Shown here: positions 25,575-34,003 of the stretch, piece by piece | Numbering within the stretch: the stretch's first letter is position 1 | How the letters are laid out: each line of letters opens with the position of its first letter | DNA from: Gemmatimonadota bacterium | GTDB taxonomy: Bacteria > Gemmatimonadota > Gemmatimonadetes > Gemmatimonadales > Gemmatimonadaceae | Reading direction: 5' to 3' | NCBI GenBank assembly: GCA_028287235.1 | Contig: JAQBQB010000014.1 | Location: forward strand, 1 to 64,000 | Length of the DNA: 64,000 nucleotides | Program-made: the position numbers and the translations under genes | The notes under the pieces: generated by a model | Told to the model about the DNA's origin: nothing | The model's input: the letters and a program-made list of their open reading frames with translations, nothing else | Databases searched by the model: none

Positions 25575-26087
25575 ATGCCTCGTTGGCTGAGGGTCGCTCG
25601 TGGGATGATCGGCACTGGATTGACGTTCGCCGCGGGTGTCGGCGTTGTCGCGTCGATCACTGGCTTATTCGTGCGGCTCGGTCATGGAATTACCGGACTC
25701 GAGCTGATGCAAATCGTTGGAAAATTCTCAGTTGTCGCGTTTCTGCTCGGCGTGGCGTTCTCCGGTGTTCTCGCAATCGCCGCGCGCGGCCGAGAGTTCA
25801 ACAAGCTCTCGCTGCGGCTCGTCGGCGCTCTAGGCGCTGGAGCCGGGCTTCTCTACTTCGTGTTCCTCGCCCTGAACGGAGGCAGGAACTGGTCTGCGCC
25901 GGACGCGATCGCCAACTTCGTGCTCCTCGTCGTCATGGGTGCCGGATCGGCCGCGGCAACCCTGGCGATCGCCAGAAAGGCCCGTTCGGCGCTGGAGTCA
26001 AGCGACGAAGTGCGCAGCCTTGGCGTGGGGGACGACGAGATCGTTCGCGGCCGCAGCAGCTCCAAGGTCGAGACGCCGAGACTCTGA
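25575..26087 (+). CDS. Four-helix membrane protein, paralogue of the 17351 gene
   Basis: A 170-residue membrane protein with segments GLTFAAGVGVVASITGLFVR, VVAFLLGVAFSGVLAIAARG, LVGALGAGAGLLYFVFLALN and FVLLVVMGAGSAAATLAIAR, and a polar tail DEIVRGRSSSKVETPRL. The FLLGVAFSGVLAIAARG and LSLRLVGALGAGAG segments line up with the equivalent parts of the 17351 protein. GGAGG at 25565-25569 places the start at ATG 25575. It precedes the ECF sigma gene by 79 bp on the same strand, but nothing links them functionally. Confidence 0.75.
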   Translation: MPRWLRVARGMIGTGLTFAAGVGVVASITGLFVRLGHGITGLELMQIVGKFSVVAFLLGVAFSGVLAIAARGREFNKLSLRLVGALGAGAGLLYFVFLALNGGRNWSAPDAIANFVLLVVMGAGSAAATLAIARKARSALESSDEVRSLGVGDDEIVRGRSSSKVETPRL

Positions 26088-26166
26088 TGCGGCAATAACA
26101 CGGACTGGCGCTCGGATGTTGGCGCCCTGCGTATCCCGAACCGCGCGGGCCGCGTATATCACAGTT

Positions 26167-27105
26167 ATGGACGTTACCCGACCGCAGCCCGCCGACGCTC
26201 ATCCCGACCCCTACGAGCGCGGGATCTTTGACGCACGATATCTCGGGTTCCTCGAAACCGTCACGCACCTGCGCCCGCGCCTCCATCGCTACTGCGCGCG
26301 GATGACGGGCTCGGTGCTCGACGGTGAGGACGTGGTGCAGGACGCACTGTTTCACGCCTATCGAGGCCTCGAGTCGTTCGACGACAGCCGGCCGCTGGCG
26401 CCCTGGCTGTTTCGCATCGCCCATAACCGCTGCCTCGATTTCATCCGGCGCGGCAACGTGCGGCAGTCAGCCGAGGCGGCGGTGATCGTCGAGGGGAGCG
26501 TGCAACCGATCGAGCCAACTGAGCCCGGGGTGAGTCGCGCAATCGAGTATCTGGTGCTCGCCCTTCCGCCGAAGGAGCGCGCCTGCGTGCTGCTCAAGGA
26601 CGTCTTCGATTATTCGCTCGAGGAGATCGCCGATCTCGTCGACTCGACCGTGGGCGGAGTAAAGGCCGCGCTGAGTCGCGGCCGATCCAAACTTGCGAGC
26701 TCGCGCCACCGCCCGGCAGGCGAACGGCCGATTCCGTCGCCGGAGTCGGCCCGACTCCTGGGGCTCTACGTCGAGCGCTTCAATCGCCGCGACTGGGATG
26801 GGCTGCGCGAGCTCATCTCGGCTGACGCGCGAATCGGCGTCGTCGATCGCTATGCCGGCGGGATGGCGGACGCGCCCTATTTCGCGCGCTACGCGAGCCA
26901 GGGCGACAGCTGGCGGATGGCGCTGGGCGACTTCGACGGCGAGCGAGTGGTGGTGGTATTCCGCCGGCGCGACGACGTTTGGCAGGCGAGCGGCGTCGTT
27001 CGCGTGGACACGTCGGAGTCGAGAATTCGCCAGATCGTGGACTACAGTCATTGTTCCTGGGTGATCGCGGCCGCGGCCGCGGCGGTCACCGTCGCCGAGT
27101 CGTAG
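26167..27105 (+). CDS. ECF sigma factor with fused SnoaL-like domain
   Basis: A 312-residue sigma-70 family factor. Region 2 (35-95) reads YCARMTGSVLDGEDVVQDAL then PWLFRIAHNRCLDFIRRG; region 4 (~130-180) reads ALPPKERACVLLKDVFDYSL then EEIADLVDSTVGGVKAALSR. A C-terminal NTF2-fold domain (195-312) begins LLGLYVERFNRRDWDGLREL. Such C-terminal domains replace an anti-sigma factor in ECF41-type and SigJ-like factors, tuning activity by folding back on the core. No separate anti-sigma gene is present. Likely targets include the genes directly downstream, but no promoter motif can be proven. The WLPEP/DGGGK motifs of true ECF41 are not seen. Confidence 0.9.
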   Translation: MDVTRPQPADAHPDPYERGIFDARYLGFLETVTHLRPRLHRYCARMTGSVLDGEDVVQDALFHAYRGLESFDDSRPLAPWLFRIAHNRCLDFIRRGNVRQSAEAAVIVEGSVQPIEPTEPGVSRAIEYLVLALPPKERACVLLKDVFDYSLEEIADLVDSTVGGVKAALSRGRSKLASSRHRPAGERPIPSPESARLLGLYVERFNRRDWDGLRELISADARIGVVDRYAGGMADAPYFARYASQGDSWRMALGDFDGERVVVVFRRRDDVWQASGVVRVDTSESRIRQIVDYSHCSWVIAAAAAAVTVAES

Positions 27106-27182
27106 CGCGTATCCCACGCTGGTTGGCAGCCGTACTCGAAAGTGACCAGCACCAACCACCAGCGAGACGGGAAAGGAGAATC

Positions 27183-27869
27183 ATGAGAACGCTAATGACC
27201 GCGGCCGCGTTGGCCGCGACGCTCAGTGGTATCGCGGCGGCGCAGACGAGGACCTATCCGCCGCTCAGCGCGTATCTGATGCCGCGAAGCGCTGAGATCG
27301 CGATGGCCGAGAGCGCGGCGCCGGCGAACATCAGCACCGCGGCGACGATCAAGGTGCTCACTACGTCCGGCTTCGAAGTGGCTCGCACCGGCAGCAACGG
27401 ATTCGTGTGTACGGTGATGCGAGGATGGAGCGCGCCCACGTACACGCCGAAGGACTTCCGCGATTTCGTATTCGACGCCACGCTTCGCGCGCCGATCTGC
27501 TTCGACGCCGTGGCGTCGCGCACCGTGCTGCCGTACTACGAGATGCGAACCAGGCTCGGGATGGCAGGGAAGACGCCGGACCAGATCACCGAGGCGGTGG
27601 GCATCGCCTACGCGAGCGGTCAATTGCCGAAGCGTGAGCCGGTCAGCTTTGCCTACATGTGGGCGGCGGACCAGTTGCTCGGCCCGGGCATCGGCGCGTG
27701 GCACCCGCACCTCATGGTGTTCATTCCGTACTACGACAACGCCAGCCTCGGCGGAAACGAGTTCGGGCACGGTCTCCCGCAACTGAGCGACGATGCGGGA
27801 ACTCCGTTCGCCGTCGTCGTCATTCCGGTCGATCACGCGCTCTTCATCCATAGCCCGGGAGTCCGCTGA
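27183..27869 (+). CDS. Secreted protein of unknown function
   Basis: A 228-residue exported protein: signal RTLMTAAALAATLSGIAAAQ, then PPLSAYLMPRSAEIAMAESA, a segment STAATIKVLTTSGFEVARTG, and a conserved-looking core GIGAWHPHLMVFIPYYDNAS. Two cysteines (VCTV, ICFD) could be disulfide-linked. I do not recognise a named family. AAAGGAG ahead of ATG 27183 is a strong ribosome-binding site. It lies 77 bp after the sigma factor and its stop overlaps the next start, so it is probably co-expressed with the sigma gene or controlled by it. Confidence 0.7.
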   Translation: MRTLMTAAALAATLSGIAAAQTRTYPPLSAYLMPRSAEIAMAESAAPANISTAATIKVLTTSGFEVARTGSNGFVCTVMRGWSAPTYTPKDFRDFVFDATLRAPICFDAVASRTVLPYYEMRTRLGMAGKTPDQITEAVGIAYASGQLPKREPVSFAYMWAADQLLGPGIGAWHPHLMVFIPYYDNASLGGNEFGHGLPQLSDDAGTPFAVVVIPVDHALFIHSPGVR

Positions 27870-28183
27870 TGCGGCGCGTCATGGTGCGTTACCGGGTGAA
27901 GCCGGAGAGTGTCGCCGAGAACGAAGCGCTCGTTCGCGACGTCTTCGCGCAGCTCGAGCGCGAGCGGCCGAGCGGCGTGCACTACGCTACCTTCAAACTG
28001 GCCGACGGCGTGAGCTTCATGCACGTTGCGCTGCTCGACGTCGTCGACGGTGTGAATCCTCTCACCTCGCTCTCCGCCTTCAAAGCGTTCACCGCCGGCG
28101 TCAAGGAACGGTGCGATGAGTTGCCCGTGACGACGGAGCTCACCGAGATTGGATCGTTCGGTCTCGGCTCGTCGAGCGCGTAG
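27869..28183 (+). CDS. Dimeric alpha/beta-barrel (ABM/Dabb-like) protein
   Basis: A 104-residue protein: MVRYRVKPESVAENEALVRD, then YATFKLADGVSFMHVALLD and LTSLSAFKAFTAGVKERCDE. The strand-helix-strand repeat and length fit antibiotic-biosynthesis-monooxygenase-like or EthD/Dabb proteins, which form dimeric barrels that bind small aromatic or isoprenoid ligands. Catalytic residues are not conserved across this superfamily, so function is open. ATG overlaps the stop of the preceding secreted-protein gene by one base, showing translational coupling. Confidence 0.75.
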   Translation: MRRVMVRYRVKPESVAENEALVRDVFAQLERERPSGVHYATFKLADGVSFMHVALLDVVDGVNPLTSLSAFKAFTAGVKERCDELPVTTELTEIGSFGLGSSSA

Positions 28184-28222
28184 TCGCCGTCGACACATCA
28201 CCACTCGAACCGCCTTTCCCGC

Positions 28223-28552
28223 ATGCATCTGACCGACATTCCGTTCGGCGTCACCGACTGGAGCACGATCGAGCCCACCGAACACCCGGGCGAAACTGGT
28301 GTCGCGCTGTGGCGCACCCGTCAGTTTGGAACGGTCCGAGTCCGTCTCGTCGAATATTCGGCCGACTATCTGGCGGATCACTGGTGCGACAAGGGCCACG
28401 TGCTGTTCTGTCTTGCCGGAGAGCTCGATACGGAGCTCGATGATGGGCGCACGTTTCAACTGCGTCCGGGCATGAGCTACCAGGTTGCCGATCACACCGC
28501 GCCGCATCGATCGTTCTCGCGAACGGGCGCGAGGCTGTTCATCGTCGACTAG
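28223..28552 (+). CDS. DHCW-motif cupin-fold protein
   Basis: A 109-residue single-domain cupin: FGTVRVRLVEYSADYLADHW leads into ADHWCDKGHVLFCLAGEL, then LRPGMSYQVADHTAPHRSFS. The DHWC...H cluster with later His (DHTAPHRS) would make the metal site. These proteins are small, cytoplasmic and uncharacterised. It is 39 bp downstream of the Dabb-like gene on the same strand and may be the last gene of the sigma-factor operon. The name follows the conserved DHCW motif that I recall for this family. Confidence 0.8.
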   Translation: MHLTDIPFGVTDWSTIEPTEHPGETGVALWRTRQFGTVRVRLVEYSADYLADHWCDKGHVLFCLAGELDTELDDGRTFQLRPGMSYQVADHTAPHRSFSRTGARLFIVD

Positions 28553-28620
28553 CGGGTAGCGAGCCACTGAGCCGGCGCTAACGTACATTCGTCCTATCCG
28601 GTCATCTCAACGAGGATCCC

Positions 28621-29403
28621 GTGGACCGACGTGACTTTCTCGCGGCGACCGCCGTTGCCGCCGTATCGCCGCTGCCCAAGCTCGATTCACTCGCCCAGCC
28701 CGCATCGCGCCAATTCATCGAGCTGCGCCGCTACCACCTGCTCCCGGGCGCGAAGCAGCGTGCCTTCAGCGCCTTCGTCGGCGACGTCGCGATTCCCGCG
28801 ATGAATCGAGCGGGAGTTGCCCGGGTCGGAGCGTTTACCGTGGTGTACGGCGAGAACGCGCCGTCGCTGCTCCTGGTCCTCGCGCACCACACGCTCGATG
28901 CCGTGGTGTCGCTGCGCGAGCGCCTCGCGAGCGACGCGGTGTACGCGCGCGACGGCGCCGCGATTCTCGACGCGCCCATGTCCGACCCGGCCTTCGTGCG
29001 GGTCGAAAGCACTCTGTTGCGCGCCTTCGACGCGATGCCGGCGCTGGAACCTTCCGCGGGCGCGGGTACGGCGACACCTCGCATCTTCGAGCTCCGGACC
29101 TACGAGAGTCACAGCGATCGTGCCGCACTCAACAAATTGAAGATGTTCAATGCCGGCGAGGTCCCGATCTTTCGCCGAACGGGGCTCACGCCCGTCTTCT
29201 TCGGTGAGACGCTCGTCGGCGCGAAGATGCCCAGCCTGACGTACATGCTCACCTTCTCCGACATGGCGGCGCGCGACAAGGCGTGGGCCTCGTTCGGCAA
29301 GGACCCAGATTGGAAGACTCTCTCCGCCGACCCACAGTATCGCGACAACGTCTCCGCGATCTCCGACATCATTCTCCAGCCCACGGCCTACTCGCAGCTC
29401 TGA
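28621..29403 (+). CDS. NIPSNAP family protein with Tat-type signal
   Basis: A 260-residue protein starting at GTG 28621 with MDRRDFLAATAVAAVSPLPK, a twin-arginine export signal. Two ferredoxin-like NIPSNAP domains follow: residues ~32-135 (FIELRRYHLLPGAKQRAFSA) and ~152-258 (RIFELRTYESHSDRAALNKL, then GLTPVFFGETLVGAKMPSLT). Bacterial secreted NIPSNAP proteins are common in Acidobacteriota and Gemmatimonadota; biochemical roles are unknown. The call as family is firm. It stands 68 bp after the cupin gene, probably with its own promoter. Confidence 0.88.
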   Translation: MDRRDFLAATAVAAVSPLPKLDSLAQPASRQFIELRRYHLLPGAKQRAFSAFVGDVAIPAMNRAGVARVGAFTVVYGENAPSLLLVLAHHTLDAVVSLRERLASDAVYARDGAAILDAPMSDPAFVRVESTLLRAFDAMPALEPSAGAGTATPRIFELRTYESHSDRAALNKLKMFNAGEVPIFRRTGLTPVFFGETLVGAKMPSLTYMLTFSDMAARDKAWASFGKDPDWKTLSADPQYRDNVSAISDIILQPTAYSQL

Positions 29404-29463
29404 GACGCGCATGATTCTCACGGGCGCTGGCCGCCGCGCGCTTCACACCTCATATTCGCGCCC

Positions 29464-29970
29464 ATGCCACGTGACTCACTCGCCCGACTCGCGCGCGCCT
29501 GGTTGCTCACGACCGTCGTCGACGGCCTGTTCTCCACCGCCTTGAACGTCTTCGCCTACCACTCGACGATTGCGCAGCTGTGGCAGCGCGTCGCGTCCAC
29601 GCTGCTCGGGCCGGCGGCGCTCACGGGCGGAACGCGGACGATGCTCATTGGCCTGCTCATGCACGCCGGCGTGGCCCTCGTCTGGTCCACGGTTTTCTTC
29701 GGGCTCATGACGTCGTGGCCGTGGCTCCGCCGCGCGGTCGCCCGGCCAAGTGGGGCGCTCGAGGTGGCGGTGGTGTATGGACCGGTGGTCTGGCTCGTAA
29801 TGTCGCTCGTGGTCATTCCGGCGCTCACGGGACGCCCGCCGGCGATCAATGGACGGTGGTGGGTGCAACTGCTCGGGCACATTCCGTTCGTGGCGCTTCC
29901 GATCGTTGCGCAGTGGAGTCGCTGGCCCGCGCGTCGCGGCGCGGTGAGTGCCGCCATGAGCGCGGCCTAA
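29464..29970 (+). CDS. Four-helix membrane protein
   Basis: A 168-residue integral membrane protein: AWLLTTVVDGLFSTALNVFA, MLIGLLMHAGVALVWSTVFF, VAVVYGPVVWLVMSLVVIPA and LLGHIPFVALPIVAQW. The segment YHSTIAQLWQRVASTLLGPA after helix 1 recurs, as I recall, in uncharacterised proteins of similar length. No signal peptide beyond the first helix. Neighbour genes give no clue to the function. Confidence 0.72.
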   Translation: MPRDSLARLARAWLLTTVVDGLFSTALNVFAYHSTIAQLWQRVASTLLGPAALTGGTRTMLIGLLMHAGVALVWSTVFFGLMTSWPWLRRAVARPSGALEVAVVYGPVVWLVMSLVVIPALTGRPPAINGRWWVQLLGHIPFVALPIVAQWSRWPARRGAVSAAMSAA

Positions 29971-29996
29971 GGCGCCGTCGCCGAAGGACATTGACG

Positions 29997-30497
29997 ATGC
30001 GCGCACAGTTATCGATTGCTCTGATCGTCGCGACGCTCGCATGTCACGCAGACGACGCACCGAGCGCCAACCGTTCGGCATCGTCGTCCGTCGCCAAGTT
30101 CGGCGACGCGGCCGATGGCTCCGGCGCGGGCCGGCGCTCGGCCGGCTTCATCGTGACCAAGACGTCACCAGAGCTACGGCAACGCGCCGATTCCCTGGCC
30201 GCGTTGGATCCCGTGAAGGAAGCTCGCGAAGCGGCGGGCCGAGGCGATTTCCGTTATCTCGCGGTGTGCGGAACGGCTTGCGTTCCCATCGGGCTCGCCG
30301 CGGACACGGTGTGCTTGCTCCAGGGCTGCGCGTCTGTGCGGCCCGAAGAAACACATCCGATCGCGGGTATGGAAATGCCAGTCATGAATGCGGACGTCGC
30401 TCGACTGGACAGCGTCGCGGGTCGGTACGGCGCGCGCTACAACCATGTCATTCGCGAATACCGGAACAAGCGCCTGGCGAGGCGACCGATTTCCTGA
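29997..30497 (+). CDS. Putative lipoprotein with cysteine pairs
   Basis: A 166-residue protein beginning MRAQLSIALIVATLACHADD, where VATLAC is a lipobox. The body is mostly disordered or helical, with YLAVCGTACVPIGLAADTVC then LLQGC, a cluster of four cysteines spaced like a metal or disulfide site, and a basic end REYRNKRLARRPIS. I do not recognise it. It probably faces the periplasm. ATG 29997 is preceded by GAAGGA. Confidence 0.6.
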   Translation: MRAQLSIALIVATLACHADDAPSANRSASSSVAKFGDAADGSGAGRRSAGFIVTKTSPELRQRADSLAALDPVKEAREAAGRGDFRYLAVCGTACVPIGLAADTVCLLQGCASVRPEETHPIAGMEMPVMNADVARLDSVAGRYGARYNHVIREYRNKRLARRPIS

Positions 30498-30543
30498 CGA
30501 ACGCGCTGTAATCGAACTGTCATCCAGTTGATTCAGGACGAGT

Positions 30544-31080
30544 ATGCACATTCGACAGAGCGAAGACGCTGATCTGGCCCAGATCGCGGCCATCGTCAAC
30601 GAGGCGGCGCAGGCGTATCGCGGCGTGATACCGGCCGACCGATGGCACGAGCCATACATGTCCGCCGACGAATTGGCTCGCGAGATCGCGGATGGCGTTT
30701 CCTTTTGGGTCGCGGAGCAGGACGCGGGCTTGCTGGGTGTGATGGCCATTCAGGATCGCGGTGACGTCGCGCTGGTTCGCCATGCGTACGTCGCGCCAAC
30801 GAAGCAACGGCTCGGTGTCGGCCGAACGCTCCTCCAGCACATCCAGCGTCTCAACGACAAGCCGCTGTTGATCGGAACGTGGGCGGCTGCCGGCTGGGCG
30901 ATCGAGTTCTATCAGCGGAATGGCTTCACCGTCCTTCCGAGCGAGGAGACGGGACGCGTACTCCGTCAGTACTGGTCGATCCCCGAGCGCCAGATCGCGA
31001 CCTCGGTGGTGCTCGCCGACCGAAGCTGGATGGAGCGAGCCTCGCGCGGGCCGATTGACGCCCCACTCCGCGGCATCTAG
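30544..31080 (+). CDS. GNAT family N-acetyltransferase
   Basis: A 178-residue acetyltransferase: MHIRQSEDADLAQIAAIVNE, an aromatic substrate loop YRGVIPADRWHEPYMSADEL, then ALVRHAYVAPTKQRLGVGRT with the acetyl-CoA loop QRLGVGR, and WAIEFYQRNGFTVLPSEE. This arrangement is common in small-molecule GNATs. It is the third GNAT in the window. Substrate is unknown. It is flanked by a lipoprotein gene and the ankyrin gene on the same strand. Confidence 0.85.
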   Translation: MHIRQSEDADLAQIAAIVNEAAQAYRGVIPADRWHEPYMSADELAREIADGVSFWVAEQDAGLLGVMAIQDRGDVALVRHAYVAPTKQRLGVGRTLLQHIQRLNDKPLLIGTWAAAGWAIEFYQRNGFTVLPSEETGRVLRQYWSIPERQIATSVVLADRSWMERASRGPIDAPLRGI

Positions 31081-31218
31081 TATCAAATTCAGCGCGAGGG
31101 GCGCACCCAGTCCGCGGAAAGGGCCATGCCCACCCTGTGGTACACAATCGAAACACCACGAATCTCCTTCGCGCCTGACACGAGCGGACTACAGGCGATC
31201 CTTCGCAAGGAGCTTCGT

Positions 31219-32553
31219 ATGGATACCCTGCCGCTTCCGCCGCGCCCCAACCTCGGCCAGTACAAGAAGCGCGCGAAAAGTCTGGTCGCCGCCGCGCAAT
31301 CCGACGATCCGAACGCCGTTCGCCGCTGCGCCGCCGAATGGCTCGAATCGCTCGTCGCCTTGCTCGGGGCGGCTCCCTCCGAGTTCGTGCGACGAAGCAT
31401 CGACCGAGCCGCCAAGCACATCGTCGACCAGGTAGCAGCCAAACGCCGCACTGGCGACCGCGTCGATCGCTTCACGCTCGCCGACGCGCAGTTCCTGATC
31501 GCCGACGCGCATGGCTTCGAGAACTGGGCGGCGTTCGTGCGCCACATCGGTGGTGATCCCGAGCTCGACGCGCCCGACGCCGAGTTCGCGCGCGCCGCCG
31601 ACGCGATCGTGCACGGCGATCTCGAAACGCTCGTGGCGCTCGTCAGCGCCAATCCGGGCTTGATTCGCGAGCGGTCTAGTCGCGTCCACCATGCGACGCT
31701 GCTGCACTATCTGGCCGCCAACGGCGTGGAAGATTTTCGCCAAAAGACGCCGCGCAACGCCGTGGAGATCGCGAGATTTCTGCTCGACGCCGGCGCCGAG
31801 CCCGACGCGCTCGCCGATACATACCGCGCCGACGCGTTGCAAACCACGATGAATCTCCTCGTGTCGAGCGCGCACCCGGCGGCCGCTGGATTGCAGTCGC
31901 CAATCGCCGAGGCGCTGCTCGATCATGGAGCAGCGGTGAACGGTGTGGCCGACGATGAATCACCGCTCATGACGGCGCTGCAGTTCGGCTATATCGATTC
32001 GGCCGAGACGCTGGCGCGCCGTGGCGCGCGAGTCGACACCGTCGTCGCCGCGGCTGCACTGGGGCGGCTGGAACAGGTGCGCGCCATGATCGTCGATGCG
32101 AAAACACTCGAGCCTGGCGTACCGCTGGTCTCGACGGGGTGGAGCGCGCTGCCGCACGACCCGCGAGTCCATATCGAGCTCGCCCTCGCGTGGGCCTGCA
32201 AGTTCGCCAGGCCACAGGTCGCACTGTTCCTCCTCGACCTTGGCGTGAATCCGTCGGCGATGGACGCCAACAAGATGACTGCCCTCCATTGGGCGGGGGC
32301 GAACGGAATGATGTCTGTGATCGAGGAGCTCGTGCGGCGCGGCGTGTCGCTCGAAGTCGAAAACGCTTGGCAGGGAACGGTGCTCAACTCGACGCTGCAC
32401 TTCGCGCTGTTCATGCCGGTGCAGGGAGTCGACTACCTCCCGGTGCTCGAGCGACTCCTGCAGGCCGGTGCGAACGTACACGTGGTCGATTATCCCACGG
32501 GCAAGGCACTGATCGACGACTTGCTTGCCCGGTATGGTGCGGTCAAACGCTGA
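31219..32553 (+). CDS. Ankyrin-repeat protein
   Basis: A 444-residue soluble protein. The N-terminal ~110 residues (LPPRPNLGQYKKRAKSLVAA; DAQFLIADAHGFENWAAFVR) form a helical domain I recall at the start of bacterial ankyrin proteins. Ankyrin-type repeats follow, e.g. EIARFLLDAGAEPDALAD, PIAEALLDHGAAVNGVADDE, VALFLLDLGVNPSAMDANKM and TALHWAGANGMMSVIEELVR. AAGGAG at 31207-31212 supports ATG 31219; an upstream ATG at 31126 has none. Such proteins mediate protein-protein contacts; the partner is unknown. It precedes a GyrI-like gene by 19 bp and may be co-transcribed with it. Confidence 0.85.
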   Translation: MDTLPLPPRPNLGQYKKRAKSLVAAAQSDDPNAVRRCAAEWLESLVALLGAAPSEFVRRSIDRAAKHIVDQVAAKRRTGDRVDRFTLADAQFLIADAHGFENWAAFVRHIGGDPELDAPDAEFARAADAIVHGDLETLVALVSANPGLIRERSSRVHHATLLHYLAANGVEDFRQKTPRNAVEIARFLLDAGAEPDALADTYRADALQTTMNLLVSSAHPAAAGLQSPIAEALLDHGAAVNGVADDESPLMTALQFGYIDSAETLARRGARVDTVVAAAALGRLEQVRAMIVDAKTLEPGVPLVSTGWSALPHDPRVHIELALAWACKFARPQVALFLLDLGVNPSAMDANKMTALHWAGANGMMSVIEELVRRGVSLEVENAWQGTVLNSTLHFALFMPVQGVDYLPVLERLLQAGANVHVVDYPTGKALIDDLLARYGAVKR

Positions 32554-32572
32554 CATCGCGGAGGCAGAATCA

Positions 32573-33040
32573 ATGAGTCACGCCGTCTCGCTCCAGGTCG
32601 CGCTCCCTCGAGCCATCGCCGCCGTAGGTGCGCAGCTGCCCATCGACCGCGTGTCCGAAACGTTCCCTAAGTATTTGAATCAGGTGTATGCGGCCGCGCG
32701 CGACGGAGTCCTGCAGTTGGACGGACAGAACATCTTCGTCTACCGCAATGCTGCCGGTTCGGCGAACGACGTCGACGTCGAGTTCGGAGTCGGCGTCACC
32801 GCACCCTTCTCACCGATCGGATCGGTCCAGTACTCTCACTTGCCGGTCGGTGAGGTCGCGACGACAACCCATTGGGGCGACTACGCGAGACTGGGGGACG
32901 CGCACGCGGCCGTGCTTGCGTGGTGCCGGGCGAACGCGCGCGCGTTGGCCGGGCCGCGCTGGGAGATCTACGGCCATTGGAGTGACGACGTGTCGGCGCG
33001 GCGGACCGACGTCTATTATCTCTTACAGCCCGCGACTTGA
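32573..33040 (+). CDS. GyrI-like (AraC effector-binding) domain protein
   Basis: A 155-residue stand-alone effector-binding domain: LQVALPRAIAAVGAQLPIDR, then NQVYAAARDGVLQLDGQNIF, VGVTAPFSPIGSVQYSHLPV and TTHWGDYARLGDAHAAVLAW, with WEIYGHWSDD near the end. The SHLPVGEVATTTHWG segment matches the SPAGEVA(T/H)TxHxGPY motif of GyrI/SOUL-like barrels that bind amphipathic small molecules. No DNA-binding domain is attached. It could sequester a ligand or modulate a partner. Confidence 0.85.
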   Translation: MSHAVSLQVALPRAIAAVGAQLPIDRVSETFPKYLNQVYAAARDGVLQLDGQNIFVYRNAAGSANDVDVEFGVGVTAPFSPIGSVQYSHLPVGEVATTTHWGDYARLGDAHAAVLAWCRANARALAGPRWEIYGHWSDDVSARRTDVYYLLQPAT

Positions 33041-33051
33041 TAGAGGTCTCG

Positions 33052-33927
33052 TCAGACCGCCACGCCGATCGACGCGAGATACCGCTTGGACATTGCCGCC
33101 GATTCTTTCGGCGAACGGCCCGGCTCGGGCACCGCGTCCAGCTCCACGACCACCCACCCGCGAAACGACACCTCCGCGAGCGCCGCAAAAACGCCGCGAA
33201 CGTTCACCTTGCCCTGGCCGAGCTCCACGAACTGATATCCGCCATTGGCCGAGGGCATGTCGCGCACGTCCTTCACATGGAGGAAGAGCAGGCGGTCGCG
33301 ATATCGCCTGATGGCCGCCGCGGGGTCGCCGCCGCCTTGCTGATAGTGCGCGACGTCGAGCAGCAGCTTGACGTATCGCGGATCCGCCGCGGCCATGACG
33401 CGATCGAGCTCCGCCGGCCGCTCGGCGAGCGATCCCATGTGCGGATGAAAGCCGAGCGGAATGCCGACGTCGGCCGTGCGCCGCCCGATCTCGCTCAGCA
33501 GCCGGCCTGCGCCGGCGTAATCGGCATCCGTTACCGCGCGCCCCGCCGGCCGGTCGACGGTCAGCTGTAGATATGATCCGCCGGCGTCGCGCAGGAAGCG
33601 CGCGTTCCTGACGTGCGCGTCGATCATCGCGGCTGCGTCGGGACTGTCGACGCGTATCGCGCCGCTCGACAGTGCGACGAACGTCAGCCCGCGCTGCGCG
33701 AGCAGCGCGCGGAGCTCGGCGGGCCGATCGCCGAACTGCGCGAGCACGTTCGATCGGAGCTGGATGCCCGGGTAGCCGAGCGACGCGATGTCGTCGATGG
33801 CTTGCGAGTCGTTGCCGCCCCAGGTGATCGCGGCGTAGCCGATCTTGATGGCGCGCTCCTGAGGGACGCGCCTTGCCGCCAATACGGCGCCCAACGTGGC
33901 AACGAACTCTCGGCGATTCACTGTCAT
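33052..33927 (-). CDS. Sugar phosphate isomerase/epimerase-like TIM-barrel protein, Tat-exported
   Basis: A 291-residue AP-endonuclease-2 superfamily barrel. MTVNRREFVATLGAVLAARR is a short twin-arginine-like signal. The barrel shows IKIGYAAITWGGNDSQAIDD, LGYPGIQLRSN, VGIPLGFHPHMGS with a metal-site HPH, VKLLLDVAHYQQGGGD, LLFLHVKDVR and FRGWVVVELD. The order of Glu/Asp/His ligands fits xylose-isomerase-like enzymes, which isomerise or epimerise sugars or inosose. Export suggests a periplasmic sugar-related role. It is convergent with the GyrI-like gene (11 bp gap). Confidence 0.88.
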   Translation of the reverse strand: MTVNRREFVATLGAVLAARRVPQERAIKIGYAAITWGGNDSQAIDDIASLGYPGIQLRSNVLAQFGDRPAELRALLAQRGLTFVALSSGAIRVDSPDAAAMIDAHVRNARFLRDAGGSYLQLTVDRPAGRAVTDADYAGAGRLLSEIGRRTADVGIPLGFHPHMGSLAERPAELDRVMAAADPRYVKLLLDVAHYQQGGGDPAAAIRRYRDRLLFLHVKDVRDMPSANGGYQFVELGQGKVNVRGVFAALAEVSFRGWVVVELDAVPEPGRSPKESAAMSKRYLASIGVAV

Positions 33928-34003
33928 TAGTCGATGGGCGAGGCTCGCGCGTAGTGTCGACCAGTACTAGTGTACGTCTAACGTAACACCGCACGAGGCG
34001 GGC

